5,691 nt of DNA from contig DKKR01000050.1 of NCBI GenBank assembly GCA_002455375.1, forward strand, positions 1,791 to 7,481. The letters are read 5' to 3'. Positions 1 through 5,691 of the stretch are shown here, piece after piece. The first letter of the stretch is position 1; every line of letters starts with the position of its first letter. Source of the DNA: Bacteroidetes bacterium UBA6661. GTDB lineage: Bacteria > Bacteroidota > Bacteroidia > AKYH767-A > OLB10. The notes under the pieces are model-generated. The model saw nothing but the letters and a program-made list of their open reading frames with translations. It was not told the origin of the DNA and did not search any database. Position numbers and translations under genes: made by a program.

Positions 1-165
1 AATTAATAACGAGAGTTTTTTCATATCAGTTTGAATTTAGCATTACAGTTTGTTCGGAGCGAAAGCATATCCGATAATGACAGTCTGTGAAAAAACCATT
101 TTCTTTTCTCCTATCAACATTGTTATTATTTAAGTGATAAAAATAACGAAGAAAAAGCAAAGTAA

Positions 166-191
166 GCAACAACATTAATGATTTTTGTTGC
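166..191 (+). promoter_or_regulatory. Hairpin abutting the transposase start codon
   Basis: A perfect 7-bp inverted repeat (GCAACAA at 166-172, TTGTTGC at 185-191) encloses a 12-nt AT-rich loop and ends one base before the ATG at 192. In an mRNA it would place a stem where the ribosome must bind. Structures that limit translation initiation are common for transposase genes, including those read from outside promoters, but that role here is inference. It could also be part of the left end of the IS. The stem is short and AT-rich, so chance is possible. Confidence 0.3.
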
Positions 192-461
192 ATGCAGTAT
201 ATACAACCACAAAACAGAGCACAGGTAACTTTTACCAGCCTGGAAGACACAGTAGCTCCCAATAATGCAGTTCGGCTTATTGATGCATTTGTGGAGCATT
301 TAGATTTAGCTCAGCTAAAATTTAATGTTTCCGTTTTAAATAAAGAAGGCCGGCCGGCTTTTGAGTCTAAGGTGTTTCTTAAACTTTATTTTTATGGTTA
401 CCTCAATGGCATACGTTCCAGCCGCAGATTAGAGAAAGAAACTCAAAGGAATGTCGAATTG
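192..461 (+). pseudogene. IS1182-type transposase, N-terminal fragment
   Basis: This is the first 90 codons of a DDE transposase of the IS1182 type, the family whose N-terminus carries the DUF772 region. Recognisable features in order are the opening MQYIQPQNR, the helix around residues 29-45 (RLIDAFVEHLDLAQLKF), GRPAF at 53-57, and the diagnostic stretch KLYFYGYLNGIRSSRRLE at about 64-81, followed by TQRNVEL. I expect such proteins to be roughly 450-520 residues, so more than 80 % is missing, including all catalytic acidic residues. The frame runs on to a stop at 501-503, but the last 13 residues (HLHSHSSSLKSSS) are low-complexity read-through into the adjacent repeat and not transposase. 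The ATG at 192 matches the normal family start. No strong Shine-Dalgarno site or convincing promoter precedes it. The fragment cannot be an active transposase. Confidence 0.85.
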
Positions 462-471
462 CACTTGCACT

Positions 472-597
472 CCCACTCATCCTCGTTGAAGTCAAGTTCG
501 TGAGTAAGGGATGCAGATGTGTGGTACTCTATAACAGGTGTTAATCGCACCCTCGTCTCTCGCACACAACACTACTCGTCCTCGTCTGACGAGTGGG
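472..597 (+). repeat. Palindrome-rich repeat, copy A, with terminal inverted repeats
   Basis: A 126-bp element bounded by CCCACTCATC (472-481) and GACGAGTGGG (588-597), which are inverted repeats matching at 9 of 10 positions. Hand-counted GC is about 52 %, clearly above the AT-rich flanks. Its central 49 bp (527-575) match copy B (5625-5673) at 45 of 49 positions without gaps. The left part (480-526) also aligns, with two small indels and lower identity. The motif CTCGTC recurs throughout. It begins about 10 nt after transposase similarity stops and ends 29 bp before the stop codon of the minus-strand surface-protein gene, so transcripts of that gene would probably run into it. There is no long ORF and no recognised RNA gene. 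A non-autonomous (MITE- or REP-like) element is the best fit; the family is not one I can name. Confidence 0.75.
574..594 (+). repeat. Terminal hairpin module of repeat copy A
   Basis: A 21-nt partly palindromic segment begins ACTCG and ends CGAGT. It contains the 13-nt palindrome CTCGTC-T-GACGAG at 581-593. The equivalent place in copy B (5672-5691) matches the reverse complement of this segment at 18 of 20 positions but the direct sequence at only 12 of 20. The module therefore appears inverted between the copies. Its stem lacks a following T-run on either strand, so it is not a classic intrinsic terminator. Confidence 0.55.
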
Positions 598-626
598 GGT
601 ACACTAACATCATGTTTAAAGAATGC

Positions 627-3600
627 TTACTCTAACTCTATCATATTCTTGGAAGTAATTACACCATTGATATTCAGTTTGACATTATAAATACCTGCCG
701 GCAGACCAAGTTTCTTCGCACTGAAGGTATATTGATGCATTCCTTTTTCAAGTTTTTCATTTATCTGTGTTGAAACCACCTCGCCAATAACATTAATAAC
801 CTCAATACTTACATCAGCATTACTATTTAAGAAGATGACAAAATTGGTTTCATTCTTATATGGATTCGGGGTAATAACAAAAACATTTGAATCGTCATCA
901 ATCTTTGCGTTGCGAATTTCTGTATAAACATAGCTGCCATTTTTATCTACCTGTTTCAGTCGGTAAAAATAAATTGTGTTTTTGACAACATCTTTATCTT
1001 CGAATTTATAGTCCGATACTACATTACTGTTTCCTTGCGAAGTAATGTTGGCAATAGTTGTAAACTCAATTCCGTTAGTTGAACGCTGTAATTCAAAATA
1101 ATCACTGTTTATTTCACTTGCTGTACTCCACGCTACCATAATAGAATTAACCAGAGGTGAGGCATTGAATGCAATTAATTCTACAGGTAATGGATTGTTA
1201 GCTTGTGTTATTCCAAACAGTTCTGTGCCTGTTCCAAAGCCATTCATCGCTACTCTATTTACGGCAGTAACCGGACTGTTTATACAAATCCCATTAAACA
1301 AATTCCATCCAGCACCGTGGTTTCTCATAATAGTCCATCCCATAAATGGATTGCTGTAGTTGAGATTATAGGCAGTGGCATCATAGGTTCCTGACAAAGG
1401 ACTATTGCTTGCCGTAAAACTCCAGTAACCATTGTCAAGCGCAGGTTGTGAATAAACCACACTACATTCAGTAGCCCCTATTCCGGCAGGGATAACAGAA
1501 TAAGTATTAAAGAAAGAAAGAAGATTATCAATAGTTGTAGGGCTTCCCGGAACATTAAAGTTAATATTCATTCGCTGATATCCTGCAGTTGCATGACCAA
1601 CAGGAAAATCGTATGATCCTTGCGTATTCAGGTATCTGCGTAAGTTACCCTGAATAAAACTATTTATATTTCCGGGAGTAACAGCTCCGCTATTACGGTT
1701 ATTAACTTTAACTTCAAATAGGTTGGTGATTATTTTTCCGTTTGTCAGCGAAAGCATTCCATTATTGCCAAGCGTTGCATTGGAAAGTAATGTTACGCCT
1801 GTACCTGAATGATTCATGGAAAGATTATTGAGAACTCCATTGTTTAAGTAATTCTGAGCAGCTGTTCCATACAGCTCAAGTGTGCCACCAATACCTGGTG
1901 TGTAGGTACCATAATTCAGAAAATCTCCTCCAACACGATGTGTTTTTGCATTGGCATTAAAATTACTTGTACTTGAAGTGATAATAAAATTACCTTTCAT
2001 GTCGGCATTCTGCCCCAAAGTTACAATGCCACCTGTTTTACTAACAACAACATTAGCAAATGCAGATGCTCCAACCATGTTTCCATTTAAACTCTGATTT
2101 ACCGAAGCGTTATTAAAATATACATTTGATCCGTTTGCTGCATTGAGCGTACCGTTATTATTATAGTCCTGACATACTTGTAATGAAAACCCCGCATTGA
2201 TAGAAAGCGATGCCGAAGGATTTATCGTAATGGATTTACAAGAAGCACCTGCAGCGTTGATTATTGGCATGTTTGCAGATGATGGTGGAATAATAGCATC
2301 TACTGTACAATTTGGAATCTGGCATCCACCCCAGTTAGGAGCTTTAAACCAATCGTTGTCAACACCACCAGACCACACTACAAATCCAGGATTGGGAGTG
2401 AAATTAACCGGTGAGCTTAAAAAGTTCATTGTGAACCCCGATGTGCTATTGGAGAAATTACTCACAACAAGCTGGTAAACATCACCTGCAGCAACATTAA
2501 TCTGTGCATCATAGGCTGCATTATAATCAGGTGTATATGGAGCTGGTGCCTGATTGGTAACAGTGCTATTTAACCCTGTTACTCCAAGATAGCTGTAATT
2601 GCAACGTATGGGTGCTGCTCCACTCGCTAAGGTTGCACATGTATTAACAGTATTATTGGTAGGTCCGTCTTTCATCTTCCAAATTGCAAAATCATAATCT
2701 GTTTCATTACCTGGTAAACCGGCAACATAGTCATTAGGGATAATGTTGAATGCTAATACACCTGCATTCTGAATATTTATTTCATACCAGGCAGAGCCTC
2801 GCTCAGCACTTAAAAGACAATTACTACCGCTGCCCGGAAAGTCACAAGATGAGCCGAAAGCCTGATAACCCGGATCACCGATGGATATAATCTGGTTACA
2901 AACAGGATTTGGAACACTACATTCCTGCCCAAATACAGGAGGAATATTGGCGGGTGGACCACTAACGATAATAATGCCGTAACTACCCGTCTCATTGTTG
3001 TAACCATCAACTACAACATAATAAGTTGTACCTGCTGTCAAACCACTATAATTTATCTGCGACATATAATTAATGGTAGTACCGCATGAAGGAGCATCAT
3101 CATTACACGCCAATAAAGTCATTGATGCACCACAGGTTCCCTGATATAAAGCTATTTGTGAATTACGTAATGATCCGGGCACGGTTCTTATAGTTACCTG
3201 ACCTGAAGGCGGTGCTACAAAAGAATGCCAAACTGTGTTTCGTGAGCCTGCTGACCAACATGATGGATTAGAAGGCTCACCTGCCAAGCCTGAACAGTTA
3301 TTACTTCCGTTCAGATAAACACCAATAGGAAGCGGAGTTGCATTACATGGTAAATCATTTGCTGCTCCTGAACCAAAAGATTGAATACTGATATCATAAG
3401 TAACACTTGTTGGAGGTGCCCATGTATCTACAATAATAAAATATGTGCCTGCTGCCGGCAATACAACACTGCCGTTTAATGTTCCGGAAAGTGCTCCGCT
3501 ATTATTACCTATACAGTTTGTACCTGCATTTCCCGGGCAGCCACTATATACCTGATATCCTATTAAATTATCACTTGCCTGACTTAAAGTTATAGAGATA

Positions 3601-5057
3601 CATTCGGGGCCGCTTGCTACATAACGATAAACTTTGTCTTCTCCCGACTCATATAATGTACCGCATGATCCTATGGATGCATTAGTATAGTCATTACCCA
3701 TACAAGCTGTTGTTTCATTTGCAGCCGAAAAAGGAAGTCCACTTATATTTACAGCATTGCTGCAAATAGCCCCGGGAAGCATACCTACAGGAGCACTGAT
3801 GCTGATATTATATGAAGGTATACAATAAGGAGATGGGAACTGGTCAACTACAAGATAATAGGTATGACCTGCTATAACATTAACACACATGCTCTGACTT
3901 CCTGCAGAACTTTGTGCAAAAGCAACACAGGTACCGGCAGTACCGCTGCAACTGGTAACCAAAGGACATCCGTCAAACAGCGTTATTCCTACCCATGAAC
4001 TTGCGCTTGTCAGTGAAATAGTTGTCTGTCCTGAAGTTGAGGGTGTAAAAATAAATACTTCGTCTTCGGCACCGTTATAAAAAGTGCTTCCGCAGGCAAT
4101 CGTATTGGTAGTCGTAAAATCATCAGTCTTACCACAGGTAGTTCGACTGTTACTGGTATAAGGCAACGATGCTACATTTACTGTACCATTACCTGTTGCG
4201 CAGGCTCCGGCAGGCACAGGTGCAGAAATGGTCAGATCATTAAAGGGAACACAACTTGGTGCAGGCCATGTATCAAGAATCAGATAATAGGTTGTTCCCG
4301 CCTGAAGACAGACAGTGAGCGTTTTGCTTCCTGTGGAACTCTGACTGTTGGCAACACATGTTCCGGGTTGACCGGTTAAAGGGCAGCCATTGTATAAGTT
4401 TAATGCTGTATAACTTGCTGAAGGTGCATTGAGTGTTATGGTAACAGTTCCGGTGCTGGCAGGAGTAAAAATAAAAACTTTATCCTCTCCATCAAGATAA
4501 AATGTACTGCCACAAGGATTGGTATTGACTGACGTTAAATCATTGCCTGCACCGCAGGTAGTTCCTGCACCACTGCTATAAGGCAATGAAGCTATGGCTA
4601 CGTTGCCTGTTCCAAGATTTGAAGGACAACTTAAAGGGGCACTGTACTTGTATGACATTGTTGCACCTGTAGCGCCTGTAGTACAACTGTATTTTGTAAT
4701 CAACACCCTGTATGTTCCTGTGGTTACACAAGTCCATGCGAGATAGGACTGCAATCCGCAATTATCATCACTAAAACCACCTGCTCCAACATAAGTACCT
4801 GCATTATTCAAAATAGTTATCTGTGTATCCCATGTAGCATTTCCACCATCAGCAGCACAGAATGAAAAATAATATACAAATCCTGCCGTAGCCGTAAATG
4901 TATAATATTTTCCTGCTGCCACGGCAGTGGTTCCGGTGGTACTCCACGTCACTCCCGGTGTTAAATTGCTGGCAAGAGTACCACCTGTGCATTGTGCACT
5001 GCATTCATTAGCTAACAGGGCATAACCGACAATCAGAAATAGTAAGAGTTGTTTCAT
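627..5057 (-). CDS. Giant secreted multi-module surface protein with T9SS sorting domain
   Basis: A 1476-residue exported protein, probably an adhesin or cell-surface scaffold; no enzyme motif was recognised. In order: Sec signal peptide (1-21); a PPC/jelly-roll-like module (23-143); four related Cys-rich modules (144-284, 286-425, 432-560, 571-700) sharing an LYxGCP-like motif and regularly spaced cysteines; a distinct module (711-880) with SNCLLSAERGSAWYEI and a DYDFAIWK stretch, of a type recurrent in Bacteroidetes surface proteins; WSGG...DWFKAPNW (895-909) leading into an N/G-rich, beta-strand-rich region to about 1130; a further region to about 1285; an Fn3-like segment (1290-1382); and a type A T9SS C-terminal domain (1391-1476). 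Such proteins cross the outer membrane through the T9SS and usually lose the C-terminal domain to the sortase PorU. The reading frame is intact. The ATG at 5057 is chosen because it opens the signal peptide. The leader is A/T-rich without a Shine-Dalgarno site, as usual in this phylum. The 39-bp gap behind the upstream gene suggests an operon. The ligand is unknown. Confidence 0.9.
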   Translation of the reverse strand: MKQLLLFLIVGYALLANECSAQCTGGTLASNLTPGVTWSTTGTTAVAAGKYYTFTATAGFVYYFSFCAADGGNATWDTQITILNNAGTYVGAGGFSDDNCGLQSYLAWTCVTTGTYRVLITKYSCTTGATGATMSYKYSAPLSCPSNLGTGNVAIASLPYSSGAGTTCGAGNDLTSVNTNPCGSTFYLDGEDKVFIFTPASTGTVTITLNAPSASYTALNLYNGCPLTGQPGTCVANSQSSTGSKTLTVCLQAGTTYYLILDTWPAPSCVPFNDLTISAPVPAGACATGNGTVNVASLPYTSNSRTTCGKTDDFTTTNTIACGSTFYNGAEDEVFIFTPSTSGQTTISLTSASSWVGITLFDGCPLVTSCSGTAGTCVAFAQSSAGSQSMCVNVIAGHTYYLVVDQFPSPYCIPSYNISISAPVGMLPGAICSNAVNISGLPFSAANETTACMGNDYTNASIGSCGTLYESGEDKVYRYVASGPECISITLSQASDNLIGYQVYSGCPGNAGTNCIGNNSGALSGTLNGSVVLPAAGTYFIIVDTWAPPTSVTYDISIQSFGSGAANDLPCNATPLPIGVYLNGSNNCSGLAGEPSNPSCWSAGSRNTVWHSFVAPPSGQVTIRTVPGSLRNSQIALYQGTCGASMTLLACNDDAPSCGTTINYMSQINYSGLTAGTTYYVVVDGYNNETGSYGIIIVSGPPANIPPVFGQECSVPNPVCNQIISIGDPGYQAFGSSCDFPGSGSNCLLSAERGSAWYEINIQNAGVLAFNIIPNDYVAGLPGNETDYDFAIWKMKDGPTNNTVNTCATLASGAAPIRCNYSYLGVTGLNSTVTNQAPAPYTPDYNAAYDAQINVAAGDVYQLVVSNFSNSTSGFTMNFLSSPVNFTPNPGFVVWSGGVDNDWFKAPNWGGCQIPNCTVDAIIPPSSANMPIINAAGASCKSITINPSASLSINAGFSLQVCQDYNNNGTLNAANGSNVYFNNASVNQSLNGNMVGASAFANVVVSKTGGIVTLGQNADMKGNFIITSSTSNFNANAKTHRVGGDFLNYGTYTPGIGGTLELYGTAAQNYLNNGVLNNLSMNHSGTGVTLLSNATLGNNGMLSLTNGKIITNLFEVKVNNRNSGAVTPGNINSFIQGNLRRYLNTQGSYDFPVGHATAGYQRMNINFNVPGSPTTIDNLLSFFNTYSVIPAGIGATECSVVYSQPALDNGYWSFTASNSPLSGTYDATAYNLNYSNPFMGWTIMRNHGAGWNLFNGICINSPVTAVNRVAMNGFGTGTELFGITQANNPLPVELIAFNASPLVNSIMVAWSTASEINSDYFELQRSTNGIEFTTIANITSQGNSNVVSDYKFEDKDVVKNTIYFYRLKQVDKNGSYVYTEIRNAKIDDDSNVFVITPNPYKNETNFVIFLNSNADVSIEVINVIGEVVSTQINEKLEKGMHQYTFSAKKLGLPAGIYNVKLNINGVITSKNMIELE
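630..887 (-). other. T9SS type A C-terminal sorting domain
   Basis: Residues 1391-1476 carry the TPNP motif at 1396-1399, a middle strand pattern (VSIEVINVIGEVV), the LPAGIYNVKL motif at 1452-1461 and a final strand ending in ELE. These are the hallmarks of the type A (TIGR04183-like) Por secretion domain. This domain is recognised by the T9SS translocon and usually removed by PorU, often with attachment to an anionic lipopolysaccharide. It is complete to the stop codon. Confidence 0.9.
912..1190 (-). other. Fn3-like linker domain before the sorting signal
   Basis: Residues 1290-1382 begin LPVELIAFNAS and contain VAWSTASEINSDYFELQRS, the GNSN turn and YFYRLKQVDKNGSYVYTEI. This combination is a very common penultimate domain in T9SS clients of Bacteroidota and resembles a fibronectin type III sandwich. 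It probably acts as a spacer that presents the upstream modules away from the cell surface. Domain identity comes from recognised motifs, not a search. Confidence 0.75.
2958..4628 (-). repeat. Protein-level tandem array of four Cys-rich modules
   Basis: Four consecutive modules of about 130-140 residues (DNA 4206-4628, 3783-4202, 3378-3764 and 2958-3347) share a skeleton. This comprises a first Cys (144, 286, 432, 571); a Cys pair 12-14 residues apart (168/182, 308/322, 452/465, 588/600); a GEDKVF- or AEDEVF-type strand in the first three; LYNGCP, LFDGCP, VYSGCP or LYQGTCG; then a second Cys pair (225/234, 364/377, 507/515, 642/651); and a TYYLILDTW-type strand near the end. Modules 1 and 2 are closest, sharing SLPY..., FIFTP and SAPV. 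Modules 3 and 4 are more divergent. The pattern fits PPC-like (pre-peptidase C-terminal) jelly-roll domains stabilised by disulfides. That fold assignment rests on motif resemblance and is inferred. Divergence at DNA level indicates old duplication, not a recent slippage array. Confidence 0.75.
4995..5057 (-). other. Sec signal peptide of the giant surface protein
   Basis: Residues 1-21 have one basic residue (K2), a hydrophobic core (LLLFLIVGYALLA) and a C-S-A site before Q22, giving a likely signal peptidase I cut at SA|Q. The cysteine at 19 is preceded by ANE and not by a lipobox, so a lipoprotein is unlikely. A mature N-terminus near QCTGG fits a T9SS client that uses Sec first. Confidence 0.8.
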
Positions 5058-5096
5058 ATTTGATAGGTTAATAAAATTATTCTACGTCATAATCAA

Positions 5097-5453
5097 TTAT
5101 TGATTCTTTATCATATCGCTGTTGTTTGAATCCTTGCAAGCTTGTTTCACTCTCGATATGGTGACACCATTGCGCTCTGTAAATGTGAAACCTTCATTCT
5201 TCAGTTTATTCAATAAAATTGCTCTGCTGTTATATTCAGTAGAATTGATTATTAGCATAACACAATTCAGCGAATAACAATATTCCTTTGAAACAATGCC
5301 TTCTGTTGTACTTAAGATATTGTCTATCTGCGCATGTCTTTTCTGATTTGAAAGTTCATTTATTCGGAGAATTAATTCCTGATTACCGTCATCTCCCGCA
5401 AATAGTAATCCATTAAATAATAAAAGGAAGGTTATAAGTAGTTTCTTTATCAT
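5097..5453 (-). CDS. Small exported protein of unknown function
   Basis: A 118-residue protein I do not recognise. Residues 1-19 form a signal peptide (MIKK, then a Leu/Phe-rich core ending LLFA), with a likely cut after A19 leaving GDDGNQ. The mature part is charged, with a predicted helix (ELILRINELSNQKR), then strands and helices around GIVSKEYCYSLNCVMLIIN and SRAILLNKLKNEGF. This beta-alpha-beta-like order and the C59-x4-C64 pair loosely recall small ferredoxin-like metal-binding folds, but no CxxC motif is present and I do not assign that function. A third Cys is at 106. There is no lipobox and no T9SS sorting domain, so the periplasm is the likely location. It lies 39 bp upstream of the giant T9SS client on the same strand and probably shares its transcript. 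The ATG at 5453 is supported by the signal peptide and an A-rich leader. Confidence 0.7.
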   Translation of the reverse strand: MIKKLLITFLLLFNGLLFAGDDGNQELILRINELSNQKRHAQIDNILSTTEGIVSKEYCYSLNCVMLIINSTEYNSRAILLNKLKNEGFTFTERNGVTISRVKQACKDSNNSDMIKNQ

Positions 5454-5504
5454 ACTTTTTTAGTTTAGTTTTCGTCCATTGTGTTTTATAGGAAAATCAA
5501 GGAC

Positions 5505-5535
5505 TAAAAGTATGATAATTTTATATTAAATCAAT
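5505..5535 (-). promoter_or_regulatory. Predicted Bacteroidetes-type promoter for the two-gene unit
   Basis: Reading the minus strand, ATTG (5535-5532) is followed by 19 nt and then TACTTTTA (5512-5505). The Bacteroidetes housekeeping consensus is TTTG, about 19-21 nt, TAnnTTTG, so each box has one mismatch and the spacing is right. Transcription would start near 5498, giving a leader of about 45 nt before the ATG at 5453. The region is AT-rich, so a chance match is possible. No comparably good match precedes the giant gene, which supports co-transcription. Confidence 0.45.
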
Positions 5536-5569
5536 ATTTTTCTACATTTATTTCCCATCAATCTTTTTC

Positions 5570-5691
5570 CAAGTGTCCTCGTCTGAAGTCAAGAACGTGC
5601 GTATGGTACGAGGACGAGTGGGGGCTCTATATCAGGTGTTACTCGCATCCTCGTCTCTCGCACACAACGCTACCCGTCAGACGAGGATGAG
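5570..5691 (+). repeat. Palindrome-rich repeat, copy B, cut by the window edge
   Basis: This is the second copy of the element at 472-597, in the same orientation, at least 116 bp and about 55 % GC by hand count (5576-5691). The core 5625-5673 is 45/49 identical to 527-575. The left end is degenerate: the CCCACTCATC terminus of copy A corresponds to a poor match near 5568-5577, followed by the shared TCCTCGT and TGAAGTCAAG. The right end stops at GATGAG, and the expected TGGG lies beyond the window. Inside are four alternating arms of one motif: TCCTCGTCTG at 5576-5585, ACGAGGA at 5608-5614, ATCCTCGTCT at 5647-5656 and CAGACGAGGA at 5678-5687. It begins about 40 bp upstream of the predicted promoter and so is probably not in that transcript. 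Confidence 0.75.
5608..5654 (+). other. Hairpin within repeat copy B (inner arms)
   Basis: ACGAGGACGAGT (5608-5619) pairs with ACTCG (5641-5645) and TCCTCGT (5648-5654), giving 12 bp with a 2-nt bulge (CA, 5646-5647) around a 21-nt loop. It competes with the perfect 11-bp stem 5646-5656/5679-5689, because both use 5648-5654. The corresponding left arm in copy A (about 510-522) is degraded, so this fold is specific to copy B within the window. Confidence 0.5.

Noticed and set aside
26..262. A 78-codon minus-strand reading frame overlapping the transposase start
   Set aside because: It runs antisense through recognisable transposase codons, has no credible start context and shows no domain I recognise. 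It is treated as a shadow frame.
462..503. C-terminal tail HLHSHSSSLKSSS as part of a short functional transposase
   Set aside because: The tail is read-through into the repeat, is low-complexity and bears no likeness to the family. The product would lack every catalytic residue.
549..597. Intrinsic terminator for the surface-protein gene inside copy A
   Set aside because: Hairpins such as CTCGTC/GACGAG exist, but no T-run follows on the minus strand. A termination role cannot be supported.
472..597. CRISPR array suggested by repeated CTCGTC motifs
   Set aside because: Spacing is irregular, repeats are only 6-10 bp, they alternate in orientation, and no unique spacers of constant length or nearby cas genes are seen.
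2197..2478. Plus-strand 93-codon frame, and similar frames at 1165-1394, 2810-3010 and 4576-4761, inside the giant gene
   Set aside because: All lie within the intact 1476-codon gene in other frames, show no signal peptide or known motif, and are shadow frames.
5091..5105. AT-rich palindrome AATCAAT-T-ATTGATT over the stop codon of the small gene
   Set aside because: As a hairpin it gives only about 5 AT-rich pairs and no T-tract follows. It is expected by chance in such sequence.
472..5691. Integron-type attC sites flanking a gene cassette
   Set aside because: The repeats flank genes and fold into hairpins, but no RYYYAAC and GTTRRRY core pair sits at the ends, and a two-gene cassette of about 5 kb would be atypical.

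Overview
The window looks like a chromosomal segment of a T9SS-bearing member of the Bacteroidota. Three things point there. A 1476-residue protein ends in a type IX secretion system (T9SS) type A sorting domain, the DNA is AT-rich with A-rich leaders instead of strong Shine-Dalgarno sites, and one predicted promoter fits the Bacteroidetes -33/-7 pattern (TTTG, about 19 nt, TAnnTTTG). Presence of the T9SS suggests a Chitinophagales-, Flavobacteriales- or Cytophagales-like lineage, but the genus cannot be read from this sequence.

Layout, left to right: (1) 1-191, a non-coding leader with a small hairpin (166-191) directly before a transposase start codon. (2) 192-461 (+), the N-terminal 90 codons of an IS1182-type transposase (DUF772 region); the rest of the gene is absent. 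(3) 472-597, a 126-bp repeat (copy A) with near-perfect 10-bp terminal inverted repeats that replaces the rest of the transposase. (4) 5057-627 (-), a giant secreted, Cys-rich, multi-module surface protein. (5) 5453-5097 (-), a small secreted protein of unknown function just upstream and in the same orientation, probably co-transcribed from a promoter near 5505-5535. (6) About 5570 to the window edge, a second copy of the repeat (copy B) in the same orientation as copy A.

The two minus-strand genes probably form one transcription unit of exported proteins. The small protein should reach the periplasm by Sec. The giant one should cross the inner membrane by Sec and the outer membrane by the T9SS, to be released or anchored on the surface. 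The giant protein shows an adhesin- or scaffold-like domain order (five PPC/jelly-roll-like modules, a sixth Cys-containing module, a W-x-G...NW plus beta-rich region, an Fn3-like linker and the sorting domain). I see no catalytic motif in it.

The most unusual part is the repeat pair. Two GC-richer (about 52-55 % by hand count), palindrome-rich elements sit as direct repeats on either side of the two-gene unit, and the left one cuts off a transposase. Copy B carries four alternating complementary arms that can fold in two mutually exclusive ways. The terminal hairpin module is in opposite orientation in the two copies. This looks like a small non-autonomous or REP/MITE-like repeat family. Whether it mobilises or rearranges the surface-protein unit is inference.
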